Positions 44,218 to 53,263 of a DNA stretch of 64,000 bases are shown here, piece by piece (within the stretch, counting starts at the first letter, position 1; each line of letters opens with the position of its first letter). The DNA lies in the NCBI RefSeq assembly GCF_040546815.1, contig NZ_JBEPOO010000001.1, forward strand, positions 3,782,001 through 3,846,000, read 5' to 3'. The notes below the pieces were generated by a model. The model was not told the origin of the DNA and made no database searches. It saw nothing but the letters and a program-made list of their open reading frames with translations. The DNA is from Devosia sp. 2618. GTDB lineage: Bacteria > Pseudomonadota > Alphaproteobacteria > Rhizobiales > Devosiaceae. The position numbers and the translations under genes are program-made.

Positions 44218-45122
44218 CGGTCGCAGCCCGGGCTGCGGCTCATCCATATTCGTCGCCGTCGGGTCTGCTCGAGATCGCGCTGACCTTTGACGACAATTTC
44301 TGGGCGCCCGCTTATGCGACAATGCGCTCGATCTGCCTGACCTCGCCCAACCCGGCGGGCATTCGCTTTCATGTGATCCACACGACGCTCAGGGACGATC
44401 ATCTCAAGGCGATTGAAAGCATCGGCACTGAATACGGCGCGCAGTTGAAATTTACCGATCTCGACAAGCTCGGCATTCTGCGCGACCGCGTTGCCAGCTT
44501 TCCCAAGGTCAATGACAAGCGGCTGAACCCGATTGTTTATGCCCGACTGTTCCTGGGTGATCTGCTCGACGCCAGCATCGACCGCGTGCTGTTTCTGGAT
44601 TGCGATATCTTTGTGCGGGCGCGGCTCGATCCGCTGTTTGGCATGGATATGGAAGGCTTTGCTATTGCTGCGGTGCAGCAGCCCGATCGCCTCCATTCCG
44701 TTGCGGGCCGCGATCTGACCGAAAAGCCAACGCTGTCGCTGGCTGACCCGTATTTCAATGCCGGGATCATGCTGATCGATCTCAATCAGTATCGACAGAT
44801 GGATTTCGTCAGCACGTTGACGCAGAACCTGACGCAGGCCGAGATCGAACGGTTCTACTACGATCAGGACATCATCAATTTCTGCTTCCGCGGGCGGTTC
44901 CTCGAACTCGACGTGCGCTGGAACCTGCAGAATCCGATCATCGCGCATGAAGCGTTCAATCCACATATCCTGCATTATTCGACCGGCAAAAAGCCGTGGC
45001 TGGCCATGTCGGACGTCGCGTTCAAGCGGACGTATCGGCATTTGATGACCAACCAGTATTACTATCAGTATCGCCGGGAACGGCTGGAGCGGATGGTCCG
45101 GGGCTGGTTCAAGCGCAAGTAG
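44214..45122 (+). CDS. Family 8 glycosyltransferase
   Basis: The 302-residue enzyme is of the GT8 (WaaJ/GspA) type, which transfers hexoses from UDP-sugars. Signature elements are [19 protein letters not shown], the metal-binding D-x-D in [28 protein letters not shown], and HYSTGKKPW near the C-terminus. It has no signal or membrane segment, so it acts at the cytosolic face, probably on lipopolysaccharide or another surface glycan. GTG 44214 overlaps the dnaJ stop (GTGA), so the two are translationally coupled, which is an odd pairing. Confidence 0.9.
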   Translation: MTVAARAAAHPYSSPSGLLEIALTFDDNFWAPAYATMRSICLTSPNPAGIRFHVIHTTLRDDHLKAIESIGTEYGAQLKFTDLDKLGILRDRVASFPKVNDKRLNPIVYARLFLGDLLDASIDRVLFLDCDIFVRARLDPLFGMDMEGFAIAAVQQPDRLHSVAGRDLTEKPTLSLADPYFNAGIMLIDLNQYRQMDFVSTLTQNLTQAEIERFYYDQDIINFCFRGRFLELDVRWNLQNPIIAHEAFNPHILHYSTGKKPWLAMSDVAFKRTYRHLMTNQYYYQYRRERLERMVRGWFKRK

Positions 45123-45125
45123 CCG

Positions 45126-45536
45126 CTATTCGGTGGGCTCGATGACGCTTGGGTCCATCCAGAAGATTTCAAAGATATGGCCGTCCGGGTCGGCGAAGGC
45201 GCGGGAATACATGAAGCCGTGGTCTTCGACCGGGCGCGGCTCGGTGCCGCCGGCGGCGAGGGCGGTGGCCAGCGTCGTGTCAACCTCGGCCTTGCTGTCG
45301 CGCGACATGGCGTAGAGCGCCTGGGTCGATAGTTTGGCGTCGCCAATCGGCAGCGGGGTGAACTGGCTGAACTTGGGATGGGTCAGCAGCATGAAAAAGA
45401 TGGTGTCACTGACCACCATGCAGGTGGCCGTCTCATCGGTGAACTGCGCGTTGAAGCTATAGCCCAGCTTGCCAAAGAAAGCCTTTGACGATTCGAGGTC
45501 GGCGACCGGCAGATTGACGAAAATATTAGCAGCCAT
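45126..45536 (-). CDS. VOC-family (glyoxalase-fold) protein
   Basis: The 136-residue protein is of the vicinal-oxygen-chelate superfamily, close to the group that begins xxIFVNLPVADLESSKAFFG. The second half has EDHGFMYSRAFADPDGHIFE with the metal-ligand-type residues and IFWMDPS. Actual substrates of this subgroup are unknown. ATG 45536 is chosen; the long frame upstream of it is antisense to the next gene. It is convergent with the GT8 gene, three bases apart. Confidence 0.88.
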   Translation of the reverse strand: MAANIFVNLPVADLESSKAFFGKLGYSFNAQFTDETATCMVVSDTIFFMLLTHPKFSQFTPLPIGDAKLSTQALYAMSRDSKAEVDTTLATALAAGGTEPRPVEDHGFMYSRAFADPDGHIFEIFWMDPSVIEPTE

Positions 45537-45662
45537 GGCACGCTCCCGTTGAACCAAGCAGGTGGTCCACCGAGCTAATTCCGCGCCGCGATTGCTGTCA
45601 AGCAACCCCTTGCAGGGTTCAATCCGCGCGGGCACAGTCTGGTCAAACGAGGACCGCACTTC

Positions 45663-46208
45663 ATGCCCACCGCCTTGACGCTCTCCGGCTCCATCCGCAA
45701 GGGTTCGTATAACCGGATGCTGCAGCATCACATGGGGCGCAAGCTCGAAGCGGCGGGAGTGACGGTCAACGCCATCGACCTCGGCGATTTCGAGATGCCG
45801 ATCTTTAATGAGGATCTGGAGCCCGACCATGTGCCCGAGGCAGCGGTGAAGCTGGCAGAGCTGTGGCGCAGCCATGATATCGTCTTCATTTCCAGCCCGG
45901 AATATAATGGCGGCGTGCCGCCGCTTCTGGTCAACACGATCGCCTGGATCAGCCGGCAGCGGCCGAGCCCGTTCAAGCGTGCCGTGTTTGGCATTGGCGG
46001 GGTGAGCTCGGGCAAATATGGCACCATCTTTTCGCTCAGCCATTTGCGCGACACGCTGAGCAAGGCGGGCGTGCTGCTGGTACCGACGCTATTGGGCATT
46101 GGACCGGCCGACCAGGCTTTTGACGAGAACGGCGATTTCGTCGAACCGGCGATCAAGAGCAAGGTCGATCAGATGGTGCATGAACTCACCCATTTCAGCA
46201 GGGGTTGA
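45663..46208 (+). CDS. NADPH-dependent FMN reductase-like flavoprotein
   Basis: The 181-residue flavodoxin-like protein has the FMN-reductase (ChrR/AzoR-type) features: TLSGSIRKGSYNRMLQHHM for FMN phosphate, FISSPEYNGGVPPLLVNTIA and FGIGGVSSGKYGTIFSL. Such enzymes reduce quinones, azo dyes or chromate with NAD(P)H in the cytosol. It is followed after 3 bp by the histidine-phosphatase-fold gene, so the two are probably co-transcribed. Confidence 0.92.
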   Translation: MPTALTLSGSIRKGSYNRMLQHHMGRKLEAAGVTVNAIDLGDFEMPIFNEDLEPDHVPEAAVKLAELWRSHDIVFISSPEYNGGVPPLLVNTIAWISRQRPSPFKRAVFGIGGVSSGKYGTIFSLSHLRDTLSKAGVLLVPTLLGIGPADQAFDENGDFVEPAIKSKVDQMVHELTHFSRG

Positions 46209-46211
46209 GCC

Positions 46212-46817
46212 ATGCGCGCGCTTTATGTGACCCATCCGCAGGTCCGGATCGACGCCAATGTGCCGGTGCCGCTGTGGGGGCTGTCCGATATCGGGCGGCA
46301 GCGGGCGCTCGATTTTGCGGCGCGCGATATCGTGCCGCGCGGCGCGATGATCTTTTCGAGCCGCGAAACCAAGGCGATGCAACTGGCCGATATTGTGGCG
46401 GCCAGCATTGGCGCGCTGGTGTTGACCGACCACCTGATGGCCGAGAACGACCGCAGCGCCACCGGCTTTTTGCCACCGGCACTGTTTGAGGAAACGGCGG
46501 ACCGGTTTTTCGCCGAGCCTGAGGTCAGCGTTGATGGGTGGGAGCGCGCCATTGATGCGCAGCACCGCATCGTGGGCACTGTGCAGACGGCTTTGGCCAG
46601 TGTCCCCAAGGGCGCGGCGGCCGTGTTTTGTGGGCATGGCGCGGTGGGCACGCTGCTCAAATGCCATGTGGCGGGGCGGCCCATTTCGCGGGACGAAGAT
46701 CAGAGCCGGCATGGCGATCGGGGCGGCGGCAACTGCTTTTCCTTTGATCTGAAGGCGATGAAGCTGGGTTGCGAATGGACCGCCATGGAGGATTTTCAGC
46801 CGGGGTGGTTTGGCTAG
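46212..46817 (+). CDS. Histidine-phosphatase-fold protein with altered RHG motif
   Basis: The 201-residue protein resembles the phosphoglycerate-mutase-like phosphatases, but the N-terminal RHG motif is YVTHPQV, so only His8 is kept; the catalytic Arg is Thr7. The second His motif, AAVFCGHGAVGTLLKCHVAG, is intact, and FSSRETKAMQLADI matches the family's second helix. Either the activity is different or lost. It lies directly behind the FMN-reductase-like gene and 66 bp before pyrF. Confidence 0.8.
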   Translation: MRALYVTHPQVRIDANVPVPLWGLSDIGRQRALDFAARDIVPRGAMIFSSRETKAMQLADIVAASIGALVLTDHLMAENDRSATGFLPPALFEETADRFFAEPEVSVDGWERAIDAQHRIVGTVQTALASVPKGAAAVFCGHGAVGTLLKCHVAGRPISRDEDQSRHGDRGGGNCFSFDLKAMKLGCEWTAMEDFQPGWFG

Positions 46818-46883
46818 GCCCGGTTGCGGCGCGGACAGTTTTGGTCTAGTCCCAAGCCGATATTGACATCAGAGGAAGCACCA

Positions 46884-47582
46884 ATGGCTGGCCAATTAAT
46901 TGTGGGGCTGGACGTTTCGTCACGCGCCCGTGCCGAAGAAATCGTCGCGCTGCTCGGCGATAGCGTCGATTTTTACAAGATCGGCTACCAGTGCTTTTAC
47001 GGCGCCGACGGCTATGCGCTGGGCAAGGCGCTGATCGCTGCCGGCAAGAAGGTGTTCTTCGACCTCAAGCTGCTCGACATCGACAACACGGTCGAAAAGG
47101 GCGTTGCCGCCTTTGCCGAAACCGGCGCGACCATGCTGACCGTGCACGCCTATCCCAAGACCATGCGCGCTGCGGCCAAGGCTGCGGCGGGCAGCGGGCT
47201 GACCGTGCTGGGCGTGACGGTGCTGACCTCGATGGACGACGCCGACGTCAAGGAAGCCGGTTACGAGCGCGACGCGGCGGGTCTAGTTGCCTTGCGGGCG
47301 CAGCAGGGGCGCGATGCGGGCATTGGCGGCATCGTGGCGTCGCCGCATGAGGCCGAAATGGTGCGCACCATCGTGGGCAACAAGATGGCGATCGTCACCC
47401 CCGGTATTCGCCCGGCTGGCAGCGCCAAGGGCGACCAGAAGCGCGTTATGGGTCCGGCCGAAGCGCTGGCCGCCGGGGCCAGCCATCTGGTCGTGGCACG
47501 GCCGATCATTGAAGCGGCCGATCCGGCTGCGGCAGCGAGAGCCATTCTCGCCGAAATGAATACCGGCACACGGCTCGCCTGA
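46884..47582 (+). CDS. pyrF: Orotidine 5'-phosphate decarboxylase
   Basis: PyrF performs the last step of UMP synthesis, OMP to UMP plus CO2. The 232-residue TIM barrel shows [17 protein letters not shown], the catalytic Asp-Lys array [16 protein letters not shown], and the phosphate-binding end [22 protein letters not shown] 46884 has AGAGGA (46871-46876) upstream. Its stop overlaps the next start by one base (TGATG), so the TIM-barrel isomerase gene downstream is coupled to it. Confidence 0.96.
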   Translation: MAGQLIVGLDVSSRARAEEIVALLGDSVDFYKIGYQCFYGADGYALGKALIAAGKKVFFDLKLLDIDNTVEKGVAAFAETGATMLTVHAYPKTMRAAAKAAAGSGLTVLGVTVLTSMDDADVKEAGYERDAAGLVALRAQQGRDAGIGGIVASPHEAEMVRTIVGNKMAIVTPGIRPAGSAKGDQKRVMGPAEALAAGASHLVVARPIIEAADPAAAARAILAEMNTGTRLA

Positions 47583-48346
47583 TGCGCTATTCGGCCTGCA
47601 TCGACATGCTGTTCGTGCCGGAAACGGCCGATGTGGCAGAACGCATCCGTCTGGCCAAGGCCAGCGGCATGGATGCGGTGGAGTTCTGGTTGTGGTCCAA
47701 CAAGGACCTCAACGCCATCGAAGACGCGCTGGGCGAGACGGGGTTGCCGCTGGCCGGCATCGTCGCCGAACCGTTTGCCGAACTGACCCGCACCAGTGAG
47801 CATGACCGGTTTCTCGACGGGTTGGCGCAAAGCCTTGCGGTAGCGCAGCGGCTGGGCACCACGGTGATGATCGCACAGGCCGGGCCTGAACTCGCCGGTA
47901 TCGAGCGGGCGCAGCAGCATGACGCGCTGGTCGAGGCCATGGCGCGATCAGCCGATGTGCTCAAGGGCTCGGGCGTGCGCCTGGCGCTTGAGCCGCTCAA
48001 TACGCTGATCGACCACAAGGGCTATTACCTTCACAGCACGGTCGAGGGGCTCGATATTGTCGACGCGGTGGACCGGCCGGAAATCGCGCTGCTTTACGAT
48101 CTCTACCATTCGATGGTGATGGGCGAGGACACGGCAACGGTCCTGGCAGGCCGGGTCGACCGGATTGCCCATATCCATGTGGCCGACCATCTCGGGCGCA
48201 ATGAGCCGGGAAGTGGTGAACTGCCGCTCAAGGCAAGCCTCGACTGGCTCGTGGCGCAGGGCTATGGCGGGTTTGTCGGGCTGGAATTTGTGCCGACGGG
48301 GGCTTCGGGTGAAGCGCTGGTGCAGGCCAAGAGAGTCTTGGGTTAA
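47582..48346 (+). CDS. TIM-barrel sugar isomerase (hydroxypyruvate isomerase-like)
   Basis: The 254-residue protein is an AP-endonuclease-2-type TIM barrel of the Hyi/OtnI group: CIDMLFVPETADVAERIRLA at the start, DAVEFWLWSNKDL, LALEPLNTLIDHKGYYL with a metal-ligand Glu, LLYDLYHSMVMGED and IAHIHVADHLGRNEPGSG. These enzymes interconvert hydroxypyruvate or related ketoacids and their aldehydes. The link to pyrF by one-base overlap is positional only. The 3' spacer is full of palindromic repeats. Confidence 0.88.
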   Translation: MRYSACIDMLFVPETADVAERIRLAKASGMDAVEFWLWSNKDLNAIEDALGETGLPLAGIVAEPFAELTRTSEHDRFLDGLAQSLAVAQRLGTTVMIAQAGPELAGIERAQQHDALVEAMARSADVLKGSGVRLALEPLNTLIDHKGYYLHSTVEGLDIVDAVDRPEIALLYDLYHSMVMGEDTATVLAGRVDRIAHIHVADHLGRNEPGSGELPLKASLDWLVAQGYGGFVGLEFVPTGASGEALVQAKRVLG

Positions 48347-48350
48347 GGGG

Positions 48351-48386
48351 ATACCCCCCACCTAGCCTCCCCCTGATAGGGGGAGG
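48351..48386. repeat. Short palindromic repeat (family 4)
   Basis: ATACCCCCCACCTAGCC and the hairpin CCTCCCCCTGATAGGGGGAGG are related to copies at 50716-50751 and, inverted, at 50848-50882. Confidence 0.8.
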
Positions 48387-48420
48387 AACTTGGCCGGCTG
48401 GCCGGGGATGTCTCGTGGTA

Positions 48421-48541
48421 CGCCCTCGTGGTTCGAGGGTCGCTGCGCTCCCGCCTCACCATGAGGGCTACTGATGGTCGGTGATTCAACAGCCTTATGG
48501 TGAGGTGCGCGTTCTTCACGAGCCTCGAACCACGAGGGCGT
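48421..48541. repeat. Inverted-repeat element (family 3, copy 1)
   Basis: CGCCCTCGTGGTTCGAGG at the left end is answered by CCTCGAACCACGAGGGCG at the right end, with inner CCTCACCAT/ATGGTGAGG arms. A second copy lies at 61213-61337 upstream of hisH-side genes. Confidence 0.85.
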
Positions 48542-48549
48542 GGCGGGAT

Positions 48550-49557
48550 CTAGTTGCCAACCAGCCCATGCTGCTGGACCAGTTTGGTCAGGTCGAGCTG
48601 GGGGCGGGCGCCGATGTGGGAGATGACTTCATTGGCGGCGAGGCACCCGGTCTTGAGCGCTGATTCCAGCGTCTGGCCGCGGGCCATGCCGAGCAGGAAG
48701 CCCGAGGCGAACAGATCGCCGGCGCCGGTGGCGTCGATCACCTTGTCGATGGGGAAGGCCGGAACCGAGGTCACTTCGCCATTATAGATCGCCATGGCGC
48801 CGTCGGCGCCCATGGTGATGGCGGCCAGTTCAGTGTCCTTGGCGATTTCACGGACGGCTTCGCCCAGATCGTCGGTCTGATACAGCGACTTCAGCTCATG
48901 AACATTGGCAAAAACATAGTCGATGGTCTTGGAGCGGATGAGGTCGAGGAATTCGGCGCGGAAGCGATCGACGCAGAACGGATCGCTGAGGGTGAGGGCG
49001 GCGGCGCGCTCGTTCTTGTGGGCATAGTGGGCGGCCAGCACGAAAGCCTTCTTGGCTTCGACCGGGTCCCACAAAAAGCCTTCCATATAGGTGATGGCGG
49101 CGCTGCCGATTTCGTCGGGATCGATATCGCGCTCGGTCAGCTCGTGGCAGGCGCCGAGATAGGTGTTCATGGTCCGCTCGCCATCGTCGGAAACGAAGAT
49201 CATGCAGCGGCCGGTCAGCGCGCCGCCCTTGAGGCGGCTGGTATTGTAATGCACGCCGGTGGCGTCGAGATCGCTTTCAAACACATCGCCCAGCGGATCG
49301 TCGGCCACCTTGCCGATGAAGGCGGCGCGGCCACCCAGAGCGGCGACGCCCGCGGCGGTATTGGCAGCGCTGCCGCCCGAAATCTGCTGCCGACCCAGCG
49401 GCATCTTGGAATAGAGGTCTTCGGCCCGATCGGTATCGATCAGGTGCATGATGCCCTCTTTCATGCCCTCGGCTTCGAGGAAGCCTTTTTCGACCGGCGC
49501 GATGATGTCGACAATGGCGTTGCCGATGGTGAGAACGTCAAAACGGGTCTGGGTCAT
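48550..49557 (-). CDS. PfkB-family kinase, adenosine kinase-like
   Basis: The 335-residue protein belongs to the ribokinase/PfkB family. It has RFDVLTIGNAIVDIIAPVE at the N-terminus, the G-G-S-A-A-N-T signature in QISGGSAANTAAGVAALGG, and the anion-hole and catalytic Asp in KVIDATGAGDLFASGFLLG. Close matches to this pattern are annotated as adenosine kinase in Hyphomicrobiales, making AMP from adenosine, but a sugar or nucleoside specificity other than this is possible. It is monocistronic and flanked upstream by the TetR gene. Confidence 0.9.
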   Translation of the reverse strand: MTQTRFDVLTIGNAIVDIIAPVEKGFLEAEGMKEGIMHLIDTDRAEDLYSKMPLGRQQISGGSAANTAAGVAALGGRAAFIGKVADDPLGDVFESDLDATGVHYNTSRLKGGALTGRCMIFVSDDGERTMNTYLGACHELTERDIDPDEIGSAAITYMEGFLWDPVEAKKAFVLAAHYAHKNERAAALTLSDPFCVDRFRAEFLDLIRSKTIDYVFANVHELKSLYQTDDLGEAVREIAKDTELAAITMGADGAMAIYNGEVTSVPAFPIDKVIDATGAGDLFASGFLLGMARGQTLESALKTGCLAANEVISHIGARPQLDLTKLVQQHGLVGN

Positions 49558-49620
49558 GTACAGGGTCCGGCATGAGGAAGGCCGTGGGCCGGTTTAGAGG
49601 AAGGCGCCGACCTTCGCAAC

Positions 49621-50184
49621 CTAACGCTTGTCGATGATCTCGGTGATCAGGGCCTGAATGTCCTCGCCGGCCTGTAGCGCAATCTGCCCATCGAGCAGCA
49701 AAACCGCCAGGCCATGCACCCGCGCCCAGGCCGCCAGCGCCGTAACGCGACCGGTTTTGACGTCGCCACCGCTGACATGGCGCAGTGTGCCAAAGGCCGC
49801 ATCGGCAGCCATGCGCAGGCCGGGACGATTGTCGCGACGCAGTTGCGGCGAAAACATCAGCCGGAACAGGCCGGGATTATCGAGCGCGAACAGCACATAG
49901 GTTTTGCCCATCATGGCCAGCATGTCCTGCGCGCCGCTGGTGGCGACCTCTTCCATAGCCTTGGTGAAGCGCTGAAAACCGGTGACGGCGAGCGCTTCGA
50001 GCAAGGCGGCGCGGCTATCGAAATGACGGTATGGCGCAGCGGGCGAGACGCCGACGGCACGAGCCAGGTCGCGCAGGCCGAGGCCCTCTTCACCATCGCG
50101 CTCCAGGATCAGCAAGGCGGCTTCGAGCAGGGCACGGCGCAGATCGCCATGGTGATAGGGGGCGTTTGGAATGGATGTTGACAT
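49621..50184 (-). CDS. TetR-family transcriptional regulator (WHG domain)
   Basis: The 187-residue repressor has an N-terminal helix-turn-helix (YHHGDLRRALLEAALLILER, LGLRDLARAVGVSPAAPYRH, FDSRAALLEAL) and a ligand-type C-terminal domain of the WHG class with DNPGLFRLMFSPQL. It is divergent from the DUF2214 membrane protein 60 bp away. Inverted repeats in between are the likely operator, so it probably controls itself and that gene. The inducer is unknown. Confidence 0.9.
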   Translation of the reverse strand: MSTSIPNAPYHHGDLRRALLEAALLILERDGEEGLGLRDLARAVGVSPAAPYRHFDSRAALLEALAVTGFQRFTKAMEEVATSGAQDMLAMMGKTYVLFALDNPGLFRLMFSPQLRRDNRPGLRMAADAAFGTLRHVSGGDVKTGRVTALAAWARVHGLAVLLLDGQIALQAGEDIQALITEIIDKR

Positions 50185-50203
50185 CGATTACTTCTGATTC
50201 AAT

Positions 50204-50231
50204 ATATGTGAACGACGATAACATATCGTTC
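50204..50231. promoter_or_regulatory. Candidate TetR operator
   Basis: ATATGT (50204-50209) with ACATAT (50221-50226), and GAACGA (50210-50215) with TCGTTC (50226-50231), are overlapping inverted repeats in the TetR/DUF2214 divergent region. Confidence 0.4.
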
Positions 50232-50244
50232 GGAGGGCTCGCAA

Positions 50245-50697
50245 ATGGATATCGACCTGCTTTTGGCCATTGGGCACCATCTTACAGTGTTTACATTGGT
50301 GGGCCTGTTCGCCGCCGAATTCGCGCTGCTGCGGCCCGGGATCAGTCTCGGACTTGTTCGGCAGCTTGGCAGGATCGACACGGCCTATGGGATTGCCGCC
50401 GGAGCAGTGATCGTCGTTGGTGTGCTGCGCGTGATCTATGGATCGGCCGGCTGGCAATACTACGTCGGCAACCATGCCTTCTGGGGCAAGATGGTGGCCA
50501 TTCTGATCGTGGGCCTGTTGAGCATTCCACCCACTATCGCGTTCCGGCGCTGGATCAAGGCGGGGCAGGGCGACGCGGGCTATGTCGTGCCGGTCGGCGA
50601 GATCAAGGCCAATCGCCGCTATGTGCATTTGCAGGCGGGGGTGTTGCTGTTCGTGCCGATCTTTGCGGCGATGATGGCGCGGGGGTATGGCAGCTAG
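50245..50697 (+). CDS. DUF2214 integral membrane protein
   Basis: The 150-residue protein has four membrane helices: LLLAIGHHLTVFTLVGLFAA, YGIAAGAVIVVGVLRVIYG, WGKMVAILIVGLLSIPPTIA and GVLLFVPIFAAMMARGY. The conserved His pair near the N-terminus (AIGHH) and Tyr-rich loop fit DUF2214, a family of unknown function. GGAGG (50231-50235) lies upstream of ATG 50245. It is probably regulated by the divergent TetR protein. Confidence 0.88.
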   Translation: MDIDLLLAIGHHLTVFTLVGLFAAEFALLRPGISLGLVRQLGRIDTAYGIAAGAVIVVGVLRVIYGSAGWQYYVGNHAFWGKMVAILIVGLLSIPPTIAFRRWIKAGQGDAGYVVPVGEIKANRRYVHLQAGVLLFVPIFAAMMARGYGS

Positions 50698-50715
50698 AGG
50701 CGTGGTGAAGGAAGA

Positions 50716-50882
50716 ATACCCCCACCCGGCCTCCCCCTGAAAAGGGGGAGGAGGTCGATCGAGTTTGGGGAGCGCCCTGAGACCTCATCCTGAGCCTGTC
50801 GAAGGACGAGGTCGGGTGAGTGGAGCGATCTATTAGCGCGATCTATTCCTCCCCCTGTCAGGGGGAGGTTAGGTGGGGGTAT
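50716..50882. repeat. Cluster of palindromic repeats (families 4 and 5)
   Basis: 50716-50751 and 50848-50882 are inverted copies of the CCTCCCCCTG...CAGGGGGAGG element; between them 50783-50811 is the same 29-bp repeat as at 26610. Together they form one composite palindromic block between the DUF2214 gene and nth. Confidence 0.8.
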
Positions 50883-50894
50883 CCCCGCAAAAAC

Positions 50895-51584
50895 TTAAAC
50901 ATGCTTGGCCAGCGGCTTGTTCGGCGGCGGGCTTTTGGGCTCGAAATTGCACCATTGGGCGATCTCGCAGCGCCAGCATTCGGGCTTGCGGGCCTTGCAG
51001 ACATAGCGACCGTGCAGGATCAGCCAGTGATGCGCGTGCAGCATATATTTCTGGGGCACGACCTTGGTCAGCTTGAGCTCGACCTCGAGCGGGGTCTTGC
51101 CGATGGCCATGCCGGTGCGGTTGCCGACGCGAAACAGATGGGTGTCCACTGCGATGGCTGGCTGCTTGAACCAGATATTGAGCACCACATTGGCGGTCTT
51201 GCGGCCGACGCCGGGCAGGGCCTCAAGCGCCTCGCGATTATCGGGAACTTCGCCGCCATGCAGGTCGATCAGCATCTGGCTGAGCGTAAAGACGTTCTTG
51301 GCCTTGCCGCGATAGAGCCCGATGGTCTTGACCAATTCAGTGATGCGCTCGACGCCCAGCGCCACCATGGCCTGGGGCGTTGAGGCGAGGCGGAACAGTT
51401 CCTTGGTCGCCTTGTTGACGCCGACGTCGGTGGCCTGGGCCGACAGCACCACCGCCACCAGCAGGGTAAAGGCGTTGACGTAGTCGAGTTCGCCCTTGGG
51501 CTCGGGTTCGATTTCGTGGAAGCGGTCGAAAATGGCGTCGATGGCGGGCCTGGTCAGGGCCTTCACTTTTTTCACAGTGGCCAT
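50895..51584 (-). CDS. nth: Endonuclease III
   Basis: Nth removes oxidised pyrimidines and cuts the abasic site in base-excision repair. The 229-residue protein has the helix-hairpin-helix EALPGVGRKTANVVLN with the catalytic Lys, the catalytic Asp in IAVDTHLFRV, and the C-terminal iron-sulfur ligands C-x6-C-x2-C-x5-C (CKARKPECWRCEIAQWC). ATG 51584 is chosen because the family length fits; the frame upstream is open but is antisense to the next gene. It is divergent from the DUF2244 gene, 50 bp apart. Confidence 0.96.
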   Translation of the reverse strand: MATVKKVKALTRPAIDAIFDRFHEIEPEPKGELDYVNAFTLLVAVVLSAQATDVGVNKATKELFRLASTPQAMVALGVERITELVKTIGLYRGKAKNVFTLSQMLIDLHGGEVPDNREALEALPGVGRKTANVVLNIWFKQPAIAVDTHLFRVGNRTGMAIGKTPLEVELKLTKVVPQKYMLHAHHWLILHGRYVCKARKPECWRCEIAQWCNFEPKSPPPNKPLAKHV

Positions 51585-51633
51585 TCTCTCATCCCCGATT
51601 CTGCGCCTATAGTCAGTGTCTGAGAGTTTTGCC

Positions 51634-52119
51634 ATGCCGATGCAAGCCACAACCACGATCCCATTGTTTTCCGCAGCGCTGAAGCCTGACCGATCGCCGC
51701 GCCTTGCTGGCGGCTGGATCACGCTGACGCTGGCAGCGATCGTCGCCATGCCGTTTGCCATCGTCGTGCCCGACACACTGCTGCCGATTGCGGTGGCCTT
51801 CATTGTCGGGACGGCGAGCCTGACCATGCTGTCGGTGCGGCAGTCGCGGCTGCAGCGGCTCACCCAGCATGTAACGCTGTGGGCGGATCAGCTCGAAATC
51901 GCTTCGATCGATGCCAAGGGCGCGCGGACGCTGCGGCGGTTCGATCCAAAGGCGGTACGGCTGGTGCTGCGGCGCAACGAGAACGAGCAGGCCACCGCCA
52001 TGCATTTGCGCGCCGGCAAGGAAGACATGGAAATCGGCGGCTTCCTCAAGCCCGAGGATCGCTCGAGCTTTGCCAAGGCCTTCGGCACCGCCCTGCGCAA
52101 GGCGCGGCAGGCCGCCTGA
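51634..52119 (+). CDS. DUF2244 membrane protein
   Basis: The 161-residue protein has two membrane helices near the N-terminus (LAGGWITLTLAAIVAMPFAI and LLPIAVAFIVGTASLTML) and a cytosolic C-terminal domain with LWADQLEIASIDAKGARTLR and FDPKAVRLVL. The family, DUF2244, is frequently found beside nth in alphaproteobacteria, as here. No function is known. ATG 51634 is used; ATG 51640 and GTG 51616 are alternatives. The Ada-like gene follows after 72 bp. Confidence 0.85.
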   Translation: MPMQATTTIPLFSAALKPDRSPRLAGGWITLTLAAIVAMPFAIVVPDTLLPIAVAFIVGTASLTMLSVRQSRLQRLTQHVTLWADQLEIASIDAKGARTLRRFDPKAVRLVLRRNENEQATAMHLRAGKEDMEIGGFLKPEDRSSFAKAFGTALRKARQAA

Positions 52120-52191
52120 GCACGGTCAAAACCGGGTCGCTTGCCCCAGTCACACGCCCTACATAGTCATCCATAACGCAATGGGTGACCC

Positions 52192-53061
52192 ATGAACCAG
52201 ATGACCGCCATGACCCCCGCGACCGATTACGAAACCATCCAGGCCGCCATTCGCTATCTATCCGAGAACGGCCCCGATGTCGCGGACCTGCCCGCCTTTT
52301 CGCGCGCGCTCGGCATGAACGAGCGCCAGCTGACCGATCTGTTCCGCCGCTGGTGTGGCCTCAGCCCCAAAAGCTTTGCGCAAGCGGTGGCGCTCGACCA
52401 TGCCAAGTCGCTGCTGCGGAGCAAGGAGAGCGTGCTCGACACCACCTATGAGGTAGGCCTGAGCTCAACCTCGCGGCTGCACGATCTGTTCGTGACCTAT
52501 GAAGCCATGCCCCCCGGCGTGTTCCGCGCCGGCGGCGAAGGGCTCGACATGTTCTGGGGCACCGCGCCATCGCCGTTCGGCACCGCCGTGGTGACGGCCA
52601 CCGAATATGGCATGTCGGGTCTAGGCTTTGCCGATGACCAGACCAGCGTTGAGCAGGCCTTCGAAGACCTGGCCAATCGCTGGCCCAATGCCCGGTTCAG
52701 GCGAGACGACGCCCGCGTCGCCCCGATGATCGCCGAGGCGTTCGATCCGGCGCGCTGGTCGGCAGACCGGCCGGTGCGGGTGGTGCTGATCGGGACCGAC
52801 TTTGAGGTCAAGGTCTGGGAGACGCTGCTCAAGATTCCGGTCGGGCAGGCGACGACCTATCAAAGCGTCGCCAACCATATCGGCCGGCCGACAGCCTCGC
52901 GGGCCGTGGGCGCGGCGGTGGGCAAGAACCCGATTTCATTCGTGGTGCCGTGTCATCGCGTGGTCGGCAGCACTGGCGCATTGACCGGATACCACTGGGG
53001 CGTGCCACGCAAGCGGGCGATATTGGGCTGGGAAGCCGGGGTGATTTCGGCGGCGCATTGA
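52192..53061 (+). CDS. Ada-like protein: AraC-type HTH plus O6-methylguanine-DNA methyltransferase
   Basis: The 289-residue protein lacks the Ada N-terminal zinc domain. Residues about 12-105 form an AraC-type helix-turn-helix (ALGMNERQLTDLFRRWCG, EVGLSSTSRLHDLFVTYEAM). Residues about 125-285 are the methyltransferase: VWETLLKIPVGQATTYQSVA, GRPTASRAVGAAVGKNPI and VVPCHRVVGSTGALTGYHWG, with acceptor Cys254. It takes the methyl group from O6-methylguanine and may also control repair genes. DNA repair is shared with nearby nth. Confidence 0.93.
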   Translation: MNQMTAMTPATDYETIQAAIRYLSENGPDVADLPAFSRALGMNERQLTDLFRRWCGLSPKSFAQAVALDHAKSLLRSKESVLDTTYEVGLSSTSRLHDLFVTYEAMPPGVFRAGGEGLDMFWGTAPSPFGTAVVTATEYGMSGLGFADDQTSVEQAFEDLANRWPNARFRRDDARVAPMIAEAFDPARWSADRPVRVVLIGTDFEVKVWETLLKIPVGQATTYQSVANHIGRPTASRAVGAAVGKNPISFVVPCHRVVGSTGALTGYHWGVPRKRAILGWEAGVISAAH

Positions 53062-53075
53062 GGGGGGGCTTCTTC

Positions 53076-53202
53076 ACCTCGCCCCTGAGGGGAGAGGGGG
53101 CTGCGTAGCAGCGGGTGAGGGGTTCGGGGGTTGGCGGGGGCAGAGTGGGTGGACGAGCACTGAACCCCTCACCCTGGCCCTCTCCCCTCAGGGGAGAGGG
53201 GA
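53076..53202. repeat. MITE-like palindromic repeat (family 2, copy 2)
   Basis: Its CTGAGGGGAGAGGG and CTCTCCCCTCAGGGG ends and inner GTGAGGGGTT/AACCCCTCAC arms match the elements at 35189 and 62006. It lies directly behind the Ada-like gene. Confidence 0.85.
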
Positions 53203-53263
53203 CTGGTCCGGTGCGTGGGGGAGATGGTGCCTCACCGTTCCAACTCGCACGGCATATGTCCTC

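Noticed and set aside
45126..46043. Long form (305 codons) of the VOC protein
   Set aside because: The first 169 codons are antisense to the FMN-reductase gene; the real start is 45536.
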